Source: Ophiobolus disseminans
Taxonomy: Eukaryota > Ascomycota > Dothideomycetes > Pleosporales > Phaeosphaeriaceae
Assembly: GCA_010093685.1 (NCBI GenBank)
Contig: MU006217.1
Location: 582,911 to 646,910, forward strand
Length of the DNA stretch: 64,000 bases
Direction: 5' to 3'
Shown: positions 23,518-32,715 of the stretch, in pieces
Numbering within the stretch: position 1 is the first letter of the stretch
Layout: every line of letters starts with the position of its first letter
Program-made: the position numbers and the translations under genes
Notes under the pieces: generated by a model
Told to the model about the DNA's origin: nothing
The model's database searches: none
What the model saw: the letters and a program-made list of their open reading frames with translations, nothing else

Positions 23518-25046
23518 ATGTCAGACCTCAAGGCTTCCGTTGTCGAGACCAAGAATGGCTTCCACGTCGAGGGATATGAGAAGATCGAATATGACTTCTC
23601 TTTCCTCGATGGGGTCTTTGATCCCCAGAACAACAACCTCGCTTCTTGCTACGAGAAGTGGGGACGCTGCCTTGCTGTTATGGATTTGAACATCTTCAAC
23701 ATCTACGGCAAGGACATGCAGAAGTACTTCGACCACTACAACCTCCCATTGACGATCCACAAGACCATGATTGGCGAGAAGGCTAAGTCTATGGACACTC
23801 TCTTAAGCATCGTCGACTCGATGACCGAGTTTGGTGTCATCCGCAAGGAGCCAGTACTGGTAGTGGTATGTTTTCCGAGAAAGCTTGAAATTTGCATCAT
23901 GCTAACAAACTCAGGGTGGTGGTTTGGTGACTGACGTTGCTGGGTAAAATATTTCTCTAAGGCACTCTGGCCTGATAGCGTGGCTTGTACAGACTTAACT
24001 CGCGATTCTAGATTTGCTTGCGCGGCCTACCGAAGAACTACCAACTACATCCGTATCCCTACTACCGTCATCGGCCTGATCGATGCCAGTGTTAGCATCA
24101 AGGTCGCCGTCAACTACGGCAACTACAAGAACAGGCTTGGAGCTTACCACGCCCCGATGCACACATTCCTCGACTTCTCCTTCCTTAAGACTCTCCCAGA
24201 AGCACAAGTCAGAAACGGCTTTGCTGAGTTGATCAAGATCTCGACCTGCGGACACAGGCCGACGTTCGAACTTCTTGACAAGTACTGCGAGAAGTTGATC
24301 ACTTCACGATTCGGTCGTGACAACGTCGATCCCGAGGTACGAAAGGCGGCGGATGAGATAAACCGCGCCGGTATTTTCGAGATGTTGAAGCTGGAGACAC
24401 CCAACCTCCACGAGATTGGTCTGGACCGTGTCATTGCTTACGGACACACCTGGAGCCCGCTTCACGAGGTAAGATATGCCTGCATCATTATTGAAACGAC
24501 ACTTGACTTACGACTTTGCAGCTCGCACCACCGGTCCCTCTCCGCCACGGCCACGCTATCTCCATCGACATGGCCTACTCCGCCACATTAGCCAACATGC
24601 GCGGCCTGTTGAGTGACGAGGAGCACAAGCGGTTACTGAACCTGTTCTCAAGAGCAGGTCTGTCCATGGACCACGAGATGTTCGACGAGGACATGCTCGA
24701 CAAGGCCACCAAGGCCATCCTCAAGACGCGTGACGGTCTGCTCCGTGCCGCCGTACCCAACCCCATCGGAACATGCGTGTTCCTGAACGATGTCTCCGCC
24801 GAGGAGATGAACAAGGCGCTGCGAAAGCACAAGGAGCTGATGAAGGGATTCCCACGAGATGGTGCTGGCCTCGACGCTTTTGTCGACGCTAGCGATACTG
24901 GCTACACATTGAACGATGTGCCAGTGGAGGAGGCGTTGAAGAATCCCAAGGTTGCGAACGGTATGAGCAATGGCGCCGTCAATGGCCACACACCAAATGG
25001 CCTGAAGGATATTGCCAACGGCTATCCCAATGGCCATAAGAACTAG
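23518..25046 (+). CDS. mysA: Sugar phosphate cyclase, 2-demethyl-4-deoxygadusol synthase (MysA-like)
   Basis: Four exons (23518-23865, 23915-23943, 24012-24468, 24522-25046) give 452 aa; the second is only 29 nt and encodes GGGLVTDVAG. The protein is a dehydroquinate synthase homologue: the NAD-loop GGGLVTDVAGFACAAYRR and the three zinc ligands are intact (Glu198 in GFAELIKIS, His271 in YGHTWSP, His287 in RHGHAISID). The GHTWSP form points to the sedoheptulose-phosphate branch (DDGS or EEVS) rather than to shikimate-pathway DHQ synthase. Ala268 and Thr347 match the pair I recall as typical of DDGS, against Asp/His in EEVS. Predicted reaction: sedoheptulose 7-phosphate to 2-demethyl-4-deoxygadusol, with catalytic NAD+ and zinc. 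The C-terminal 70 residues are an extension with repeated NG dipeptides. Confidence 0.92.
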
Positions 25047-26287
25047 ATAGATGTGCATGACTGGGGGGTAGGAACGGTAAAAGTTCTGTCGCAGCTATAT
25101 TTTTGGTAGCTTCGCGACCGTTAGCATTGTCATCAATCATATCATAAATTCAACGCACTGCCCCTTTGCTGCTTGGTACCATAGGTAATGCCTTATGCCA
25201 TGCTCCGCGCGTCAGGTTTTGAGGATGTTGGTGGACAAGTCATGGACACTTGGTCAACGAAATCGGCGTGATGGGCTCGCTGACTCAGGCTGCCGCAACG
25301 GAAGGAACGACAGTCGCGCCTGCTTCTGCTGAGCATCTTGATCACAAATTGCAAGTTCACAACTCGAATCTTGCAACATAATAGCCACGAGTTCAAAATG
25401 TACATCACAGCAAAGGTATGTTCTCCCGATAAATCGACACCGCCGCCTCATCGCCATCACTGAAGACGACCCAACGAGCGCGCCAGCTTCCTAAAGGAGT
25501 ATTTTCTTCTCTCGATTTACGCCACCGTAGTGACTGGCAACTGAGAGCGACAGAGAGAGCGTCTAACAGTCGTGGCAAAATCGTTGATTCTTTTTGATAG
25601 GGTAGAAGAAAGAGGGAAGGAGGGTTTTGCGGTTTTGTATCAAATTTTTCATGGCGCTAGTTAGGTAAGCTGGTCTGTGGTCAGGGCGGCCTTGGCGGGT
25701 CAATATGGTCTAGCTGGACTTGAGACTAGGAATCGTGATTGTGAAAGATCACGGATTGCAAGAATCATGTTTAGTCTTATATCTTGGCCCTCTGTGGAAG
25801 GCGCGCTACACATACATTCGGAATATACATAGGACAGGCGCAACGCGTGGCTCCTTGTGTGAGCACGAGCATGCAAACCCCACCAACCCATGCGACTGAG
25901 CCATGATTCAAACTGCGAATGTGGTCCAATTTTGCTGAGCTAGTTAATGATAGTAGTTTCTGAAGGTATACGCAGATATTTATGCAGTCTGTAGCTTTCA
26001 ACATGATATACATGATCGTGCAAGTGGCAACCGTGTGTCAATACTATATAACAATCACTTATCAGACCAATCAATCGAACTTCAAGTGTGGTCGCAGCAA
26101 ATGGAAGCTGCCTGGGAACATGTCATTTCATTCCCTTGCTAATGTTTGTCGTTAATGACGTGACCTTCATAAGCCCACACCATGCTTGACCTCGCCTGCA
26201 AAATATACTCTTGTGTCTCGACAGATATCTTGAGCTTGCGGTCATGACCAGTGGGCCTTGTTGTGCTTTGCTCAACCTCATACCTCC
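25047..26287. other. Intergenic between convergent cyclase and proteasome genes
   Basis: This 1.24 kb spacer separates the stops of the cyclase and PRE1. The open frames are short. I see 3' UTR-like and AT-rich sequence, with no gene or repeat. Confidence 0.6.
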
Positions 26288-27082
26288 TCACGGTACGGCC
26301 ACCTTAACGTCGTCCTCGTACTCGACGTCCTTGATACCATCCTTCGTGATGACCTTGATGTACACGCCCTTGAAGTCGATCGGAAGACGTCGCTTGAGCT
26401 CCTCTGTACACATGCGCATAATCTTCATACCCTGCTCGTAGTCGATGTCTGGGTGATGGTGCTTGTCGAGCAGCGAGAGGCAGTAGTACCTGTAAGCGTG
26501 GAATTAGCAGGAGTTCAACGGCAAGCTTTATCAGATTGAGCTCGGGGCATTTCTCCGATCACAGGACTACGTACTGAGCATATCCATGTGCGGCATATGG
26601 TACAGGTGCCAAACTCGCCAGGTAGTCGATCCAGTACAGCGTAGGCTTGTCTGCAATCTTGTCATATCCTCCCAGCAGCAGATTCACCGTGTACGGTCTC
26701 CGTGACCGTAACGCATTGGCTAGCTCTCCTCGAACAAAGTTGGCGGTGGCGGCGGGTGACAACTCCATGCCGTTGCGCATCGAGTATAGCTGGACATTCG
26801 CTTGGATGAACTCTGCGAATTGTACTGCATGCACAATTAGCAATTTCTAAGCAAAACCAAAGAACATGTCCTACCAGTATCACCAGCTTCACCCGAGAAG
26901 GTCATTAGGGTGTGTGTGTTCAGCACCCTGGTCTTGTCGTCGGTGGCTTTCAAGATGGTGGCGCCTCGCATGGCGGCTTTTGAGGAGGCAATGAGCGTGT
27001 AGTCTTTGCCCGTGATTCCCAGTAGGACCTCCCTGGTTATGCGTTAGTAAGCGCCTTTGGATTCTCGGTGGTTGACTTACAT
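26288..27082 (-). CDS. PRE1: Proteasome subunit beta type-2 (beta-4, Pre1)
   Basis: Four coding pieces (27082-27081, 27032-26875, 26824-26575, 26489-26288) give 203 aa. The start codon itself is split: AT lies before a 48 nt intron (donor GTAAGT, branch ACTAAC, acceptor CAG) and G after it, producing MEVLLGITGKDYTLIASS. The rest matches the non-catalytic beta-4 subunit of the 20S core: DDKTRVLNTHTLMTFSGEAG, VQFAEFIQANVQLYSMRNG, ELSPAATANFVRGELANALR, VNLLLGGYDK and PTLYWIDYLASLAPVPYAAH. The mature N-terminus has no catalytic threonine, as expected for beta-4. The third intron uses donor GTACGT at 26574. The two-nucleotide first coding piece is the only in-frame way I found to reach a start. 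Confidence 0.92.
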
Positions 27083-28071
27083 GGTGACAAGCTTGATGTG
27101 GTGTAGAAGCTGGTTGCGGAGGTGGAAAGGTGCAGTTGCGTCTGTTGCGTAAACACCGTAGAATTCGAAGAGACCCAAAGAACACACTGATTTCGCAGGT
27201 GACGAGAAGTCGTAGTGTGGAGAGTGCAGAAGTTCAGTATGCCCGACGCGAAGGCAGCTCTGAGCGTCGCGGCGAGGCTCAAGCTCAAGCTCCGGCTTGG
27301 CGTGTTTGCTAGGGCTGGAATCACCAGCTGCACCACCTTTACCTCAAACACGACTTCTTTGGCGTGTCTAAGGTGCACCTTAAATCAAAGCTTTCCTCCT
27401 ATTCCTTCGTCTATTTGCAATACAGAGGGACCCCCTCCGATATCTGTCACGTGTGACTGTTCCGTGATTGCCCGTGTGCACATGTGAGCTCAGTTCACGT
27501 CAATTACAGGGTCTAAGAAAGATTCAGGTTCTCCTTTGACACCTCTGATACTTATCTCATCAATTTTGACATTGATCTCGGAATGCCACCCACCCACATG
27601 CTTTTGCGATACTCTTAACACATGCTTTACGAGAGACGGCGCTGTGGCCAATGGCTTCACAGCATGGCGGGGCGCGACATCTGCTGAGGAACGAGCGACT
27701 GCCCCTCACCAACTATTAAAGCTTCGATAACCCCACCCAAACAAAACATTGAACAGACACCACCAACTCTCAACACTCAGCTGGTAAGTCAGAATCTTTT
27801 CATAGCGGCCGTCTCCGCGGCCGAATTCGTCATCCCGCGCCTCCGACTCCTGTTCGAGATCACGCCGTGCTCCAACGGTCGAGGCTAGGCACAATGGTTG
27901 AGCGTTTCTGCTTTTTGCGACCTCGCAGCTGGTTTCATTTGCTTGCATCATAGGGCTGGGCCGTGCCTATATATGCCTGTGCACCCTCTCACGACTCCCC
28001 AAATCTGCAATTGACTTCTTCGAGTAGACTATCAACTGCTGACACTGCTCCTCTTCAGCTCAACAACAACC
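27083..28071. promoter_or_regulatory. Divergent promoter region of PRE1 and enolase
   Basis: This 0.99 kb region lies between two divergent housekeeping genes. The enolase-proximal 100 bp is pyrimidine-rich with CAACAACAACC just before the ATG, as in strongly expressed fungal genes. A GTAAGT at 27785 and a CTCTTCAG at 28050-28057 could bound a 5' UTR intron. Short inverted GCGGCCG motifs occur near 27807-27822. No gene is seen. Confidence 0.5.
27968..27974 (+). promoter_or_regulatory. TATA-like box of the enolase gene
   Basis: The sequence TATATAT lies 98 bp upstream of the enolase ATG. If transcription starts just after it, the 5' UTR is short and contains no intron. Confidence 0.4.
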
Positions 28072-29533
28072 ATGACTATCACAAAGATCCACGCCCGTTC
28101 CGTCTACGACTCTCGCGTATGTTATCGGAGCTTCCCTTGGTAACAGCTCATGCTCATCATCTCCAGGGTAACCCAACCGTCGAGGTTGACATCGTCACTG
28201 AGACCGGCCTGCACCGTGCCATCGTTCCTTCCGGCGCTTCCACTGGCTCGCACGAGGCCTGTGAGCTCCGTGATGGAGACAAGACCAAGTGGGGTGGTAA
28301 GGGTGTCACCAAGGCTGTCGCCAACGTCAACGACACCATCGCCCCGGCTCTTATCAAGGAGAACATCGATGTCAAGGACCAGTCCGCCGTCGATGCTTTC
28401 CTGAACAAGCTTGATGGAACGAAGAACAAGGAGAAGTTGGGTGCCAACGCTATCCTTGGTGTCTCCATGGCCGTTGCAAAGGCCGCAGCCGCCGAGAAGG
28501 GTGTTCCTCTCTACGCACATATCTCCGACTTGGCTGGCACCAAGAAGCCTTACGTTCTTCCCGTACCCTGTAAGAGACTCTCAGATCTACCACCTATTTC
28601 TCACTAACTTTGCAGTCCAAAATGTCCTGAACGGTGGCTCGCACGCCGGTGGCCGTCTGGCTTTCCAGGAATTCATGATCGTCCCTTCGTAAGCCGACTT
28701 CCTGCCCGACCACAGACACATTTCTAACATCTGACAGAGAAGCCCCTACCTTCTCCGAGGCCATGCGCCAAGGTTCAGAGGTTTACCAGAAGCTCAAGAG
28801 CCTGGCCAAGAAGAGGTACGGACAGTCGGCTGGAAACGTTGGTGACGAGGGTGGTGTTGCCCCTGATATCCAAACCCCAGAGGAGGCTCTCGACCTCATC
28901 ACCGATGCCATCGAGGAGGCTGGCTACACTGGCAAGATCAAGATCGCCATGGACGTTGCCTCCAGCGAGTTCTACAAGACCGAGGAAAAGAAGTATGATC
29001 TCGACTTCAAAAACCCCGACAGCGACAAGAGCAAGTGGCTTAGCTACGAGCAACTCGCTGAGCTGTACAAGTCCCTTGCAGAGAAGTACCCCATTGTCAG
29101 CATTGAGGATCCCTTTGCCGAGGACGACTGGGAGGCGTGGTCTTACTTCTTCAAGACCTCCGACTTCCAGATTGTTGGTGATGACCTGACAGTCACCAAC
29201 CCCGAGTTCATCAAGAAGGCCATTGAGCTGAAGTCTTGCAACGCTCTCCTGCTCAAGGTCAACCAGATCGGTACCATCACCGAGGCTATCCAGGCCGCTA
29301 AGGACGCTTTCGGTGCCGGATGGGGTGTCATGGTCTCTCACCGCTCTGGTGAGACCGAGGACGTCACCATCGCCGATATCGTCGTCGGTCTCCGCGCTGG
29401 ACAGATCAAGACCGGTGCGCCCGCCCGATCTGAGCGTCTCGCCAAGCTCAACCAGATCCTCCGTATCGAGGAGGAGCTCGGTGACAACGCCATCTACGCT
29501 GGCCAGAACTTCCGCACTGCTGTCAACTTGTAG
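28072..29533 (+). CDS. ENO1: Enolase (phosphopyruvate hydratase)
   Basis: Cytosolic glycolytic enzyme converting 2-phosphoglycerate to phosphoenolpyruvate. Four exons (28072-28116, 28167-28569, 28616-28688, 28738-29533) give 438 aa, the standard length. Visible signatures are the N-terminal [16 protein letters not shown], the substrate loop [10 protein letters not shown], the block [26 protein letters not shown], the metal ligand region [22 protein letters not shown], the catalytic lysine in [13 protein letters not shown] and [10 protein letters not shown]. All active-site blocks are intact. Codon use is strongly biased to C-ending codons, as expected for a highly expressed gene. Only one copy is in the window. 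Confidence 0.98.
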
Positions 29534-29886
29534 GATATATTAGTGTTGGCAAGGATAAGGTAACGGATGGACGAAAAGCTGGACTAAACGAGCATATGAT
29601 GCACAATGATCATCACATAATTTGCCATGAGAAGCAATGGAACGGAAGATTTCATACTTCTATTCCTGATGCTGTAAACACAAATTGACTCCAAAAAGGT
29701 CTATCTGATGAACGTGTTCAATCTCGCGAAAAGACGATGACTGACTTGGCTGCTATTTGCTGCCTGTAGTCTGTTCACTTGAAGTAACTAGACACTAGAC
29801 TTGTTATGTCAGAGTCAACTTAGGCATAGCGAGTGCTAAGTGACGCTTATAGTCAACACGTCACCTGCGAGTCTTCTGACCTCTTC
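29534..29886. other. Intergenic between convergent enolase and COQ10
   Basis: About 350 bp of 3' UTR-type sequence; no gene seen. Confidence 0.6.
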
Positions 29887-30594
29887 TCACTTCTTCAACC
29901 GACTCCCATCCAGTTCCGCCAAACTCGCGCCCACCATATCCGGATTCTCCCGCAACACCTCCCCAACCCTCTTCTCAAACGCCCTTATCATAGCCCCTGC
30001 AACCTTTGGCGCCACGCCCCCACTCAATGCCGCATAAAACGGATTCGCAAACGCGAACTCAATCGCGAGACTCACGCCCGTTTTCTCCTTGCCCAAGTCC
30101 TCAAGCGTCCACGTACTGCGCAAATGCTTCAACAACCCATTGTCCCCCGTGCTCTGGTACTGGTTCGTAGCTCCATGCTCGAGGTGGTGTTTGATGTCGT
30201 GCTCGGGGAGTTTTGTGACTGTGTCGCCGCCGACGCTTTCGACGATGCGGCCGGGCACGCAGTACACTTTTGAGCGGAAGGTTTCGGTTATGCCTCCGAA
30301 GCCGCTGGTGAGCTTGCCTTCGCTGGGCCAGCGGCGCGCATAGGTGGCGTCGGGGGTGGACCAGTGGGTTATGTCGCTGCGCTGGACGTAGGGGAGGAAG
30401 GAGGCGTACGAGGGGATGTCGGCGATTATGGAGTAGATTGGCGCGCTGGGGAAGGGAAGGGTGCGGTGTGCACTCAGGGTTTGTGGGGGTTCTTCTGAGG
30501 CGAAGGGGTTTGGGAGGAAGGTTCGGCGGTGGGCGTGCGGTTTGTAGAGGTGTGAGGTACGAGACAATGGACGGGTAGTTTTGAGAGTTGCCAT
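29887..30594 (-). CDS. COQ10: Coenzyme Q-binding START-domain protein Coq10
   Basis: A single exon encodes 235 aa. The first 30 or so residues are basic and Ser/Thr-rich (TTRPLSRTSHLYKPHAHRR), consistent with a mitochondrial presequence. The START/polyketide-cyclase-like domain covers most of the rest: SAPIYSIIADIPSYASFLPY, GFGGITETFRSKVYC, STWTLEDLGKEKTGVSLAIE and a C-terminal helix (VAPKVAGAMIRAFEKRV). Coq10 binds ubiquinone at the inner mitochondrial membrane and is needed for efficient respiration. It sits head to head with the methyltransferase gene with about 260 bp between starts. Confidence 0.95.
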   Translation of the reverse strand: MATLKTTRPLSRTSHLYKPHAHRRTFLPNPFASEEPPQTLSAHRTLPFPSAPIYSIIADIPSYASFLPYVQRSDITHWSTPDATYARRWPSEGKLTSGFGGITETFRSKVYCVPGRIVESVGGDTVTKLPEHDIKHHLEHGATNQYQSTGDNGLLKHLRSTWTLEDLGKEKTGVSLAIEFAFANPFYAALSGGVAPKVAGAMIRAFEKRVGEVLRENPDMVGASLAELDGSRLKK

Positions 30595-30854
30595 GGTGGA
30601 TTGGAGGATTGCAAGGAGCTAGAATTGGTGTTACCTTCGTATCATGATTGAATGTGTATAAAAGCAGAATATGAGAATCTCGAAGCCATTGAGCGCTAAG
30701 CTTTGCGGCTCTGATGAGATCATGTCAGGGACCGCGGCTGGCCATGCGCTTCTGGGGTTAGTGAGGGAACTTATCGATAGACATGAAATTTCCCCTCCAT
30801 ACTGTACTCACCCCTCCAACATACCCCAGATTATACAAACACCAATTCTACAAC

Positions 30855-32312
30855 ATGGCACAAAATACAGAAGAAACAAGGGCGACAAGTTCAGAGCAAG
30901 ATGCAGAAGGAAGGTTCCAAACAGACAACAGCATCTCCAAGAAACAACATCCAAAACAACAACTCTCCAAAGCAATGGAGCACATGCGCTTCGCAGTAAC
31001 CGTCGATCCAGTCCCACACACCTCTTCACCAACACCACACACCGAACCCACTAATACCTCCACATCGCCCACCGAGCCTACCGAAAATGACGCCTATGGT
31101 GTCCCCGCCTCCTTTGCGCCTGTCCGCAACCCAGCAGCACGCTCCCACGATCCAAGCAACAACCAAAAGCGTACCGACCCCTTCGCCTTTGGTTCGCGCT
31201 ACCTCGAAGAAGGCGACAACATCTTCGAGTTCAACGCCTGGGACCACGTCTCCGTCGACGATACATACAAGCAATTCTCCGAAGAACAGTACGAGCGCCA
31301 ACGCCAGGACCCCGTGTCCGACTTCGACCGCAAGCGCTTCAACGACAACCCCGAGAAATGGTGGAACGTATTCTACAAGAACAACAAAACAAATTTCTTC
31401 AAGAACCGCAAATGGCTGAGCCAGGAGTTTCCCATCCTGGGCGAAATAGGCAGGGAAGACGGACCCGCCGCGACCATCCTCGAAGTCGGCGCCGGAGCAG
31501 GAAACAGCGCATTTCCAATCTTGCAAAATAGTACGAATAAGCGGTTAAAAATACACGCTTGCGACTTTAGCAAGAAAGCAGTTGAACTGATCCGCGCGCA
31601 CGAACTCTACAACCCGGAATACATACAAGCAGACGTATGGGACGTCGCATCTTCTCCAGACTCCGAGAACGGCGGCTTGCCGCTCGGCCTGCAGGAAGGC
31701 AGTGTCGACGTCGTGCTCATGATATTCATCTTCTCTGCGCTGAATCCCCGGCAATGGGACCAGGCGGTGCGCAATGTGTGGAAGGTGCTAAAGCCGGGCG
31801 GACAAGTCCTGTTCCGCGATTATGGGAGGGGAGATTTAGCGCAGGTGCGGTTCAAAAAGGGGCGCTGGATGGAGGAGAATTTCTACGTCCGAGGCGACGG
31901 TAAGTCTGCCTGCTAGGACCAGATGTCGTAACATGACACTGCAAGACTGATGATTTGGACAGGAACTCGCGTCTACTTCTTTGATTTGCCAGAGCTGGAA
32001 TCGATCTGGAGCGGGAAGAAAGCCGCCGAGGACGACAATACAGATCGCGACGATGTAGAAACCCTCGTGCAAGAAACGCAAAAAGTCCAACTCGGCAACG
32101 CGCCAGACTTGCGACCAGCATTCGAAGTCGCACACATCGGCGTAGACAGACGCATGCTCGTCAATCGCCAACGCAGACTCAAAATGTATAGGTGCTGGAT
32201 GCAAGCTGTGTTCCGCAAGCCGGGGCAGGATAGCGAAGTGGCTACGAGTACGTTACGGCAGGATAAACAGGAAAGCGAGGCTGCAGAGGGCGAGACAGCT
32301 GAGGAAGCGTGA
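30855..32312 (+). CDS. TRM140: tRNA N3-methylcytidine methyltransferase, Trm140/METTL2-like
   Basis: Exons 30855-31899 and 31963-32312 (63 nt intron, donor GTAAGT) give 464 aa from the ATG at 30855. An in-frame ATG at 30783 would add 24 residues. After a disordered first 100 aa comes the METTL2/6/8 signature region: WDHVSVDDTYKQFSEEQYER, KWWNVFYKNNKTNFFKNRKW, then the SAM-binding ILEVGAGAGNSAFPIL, VDVVLMIFIFSALNPRQWDQ, VLKPGGQVLFRDYGRGDLAQ and FYVRGDGTRVYFFDLPEL. In yeast, Trm140 methylates C32 of threonine and serine tRNAs. No actin-binding N-terminal extension as in budding yeast Abp140 is present. The intron falls inside the conserved GDGTRVYFF block. Confidence 0.92.
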
Positions 32313-32715
32313 TAGTGAGGATAGGAAATGAATGATACCCCGTGTACGAACGAACGAAGCTCGAATCTGGTGATCTGCTGCAAGACAGCCGAAATTTTAA
32401 ACAGGAAGACTGTATATCCTCACAACACTATAAAGACATTCAAAGAAATTTAATAGAAACATGAGAGTAGATAGATAAGTCTTTTTATGCTATGAGATAC
32501 ACTATTGTACTATCATCATCTGAATAGTAGTAAGTCGACTAAATGTCAGTGCGGCGCCAAACACGAAGCTCTTTCGTACACCACTTTGAAAACAATGCAG
32601 CCGAGAAAGAAGACGAAGAATGTATTGCTCCCTCTGCCCAATACCTCCTAAATATCTCTAAATAGCCTAACAATAATGCTCCAACACCTACCCTCCAAAA
32701 TCTACCCCCTCCCCA
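32313..32715. other. Intergenic between convergent TRM140 and IRE1
   Basis: About 400 bp, AT-rich between 32400 and 32540; looks like two back-to-back 3' UTRs. No gene seen. Confidence 0.6.

Noticed and set aside
27785..28057. 5' UTR intron in enolase
   Set aside because: A GTAAGT and a TTCAG are present at plausible places, but the TATATAT at 27968 would fall inside the intron, so a short intronless leader is simpler. Transcript data would decide.
28775..29341. 188-codon minus-strand frame
   Set aside because: Shadow of the enolase last exon, caused by its strong codon bias.
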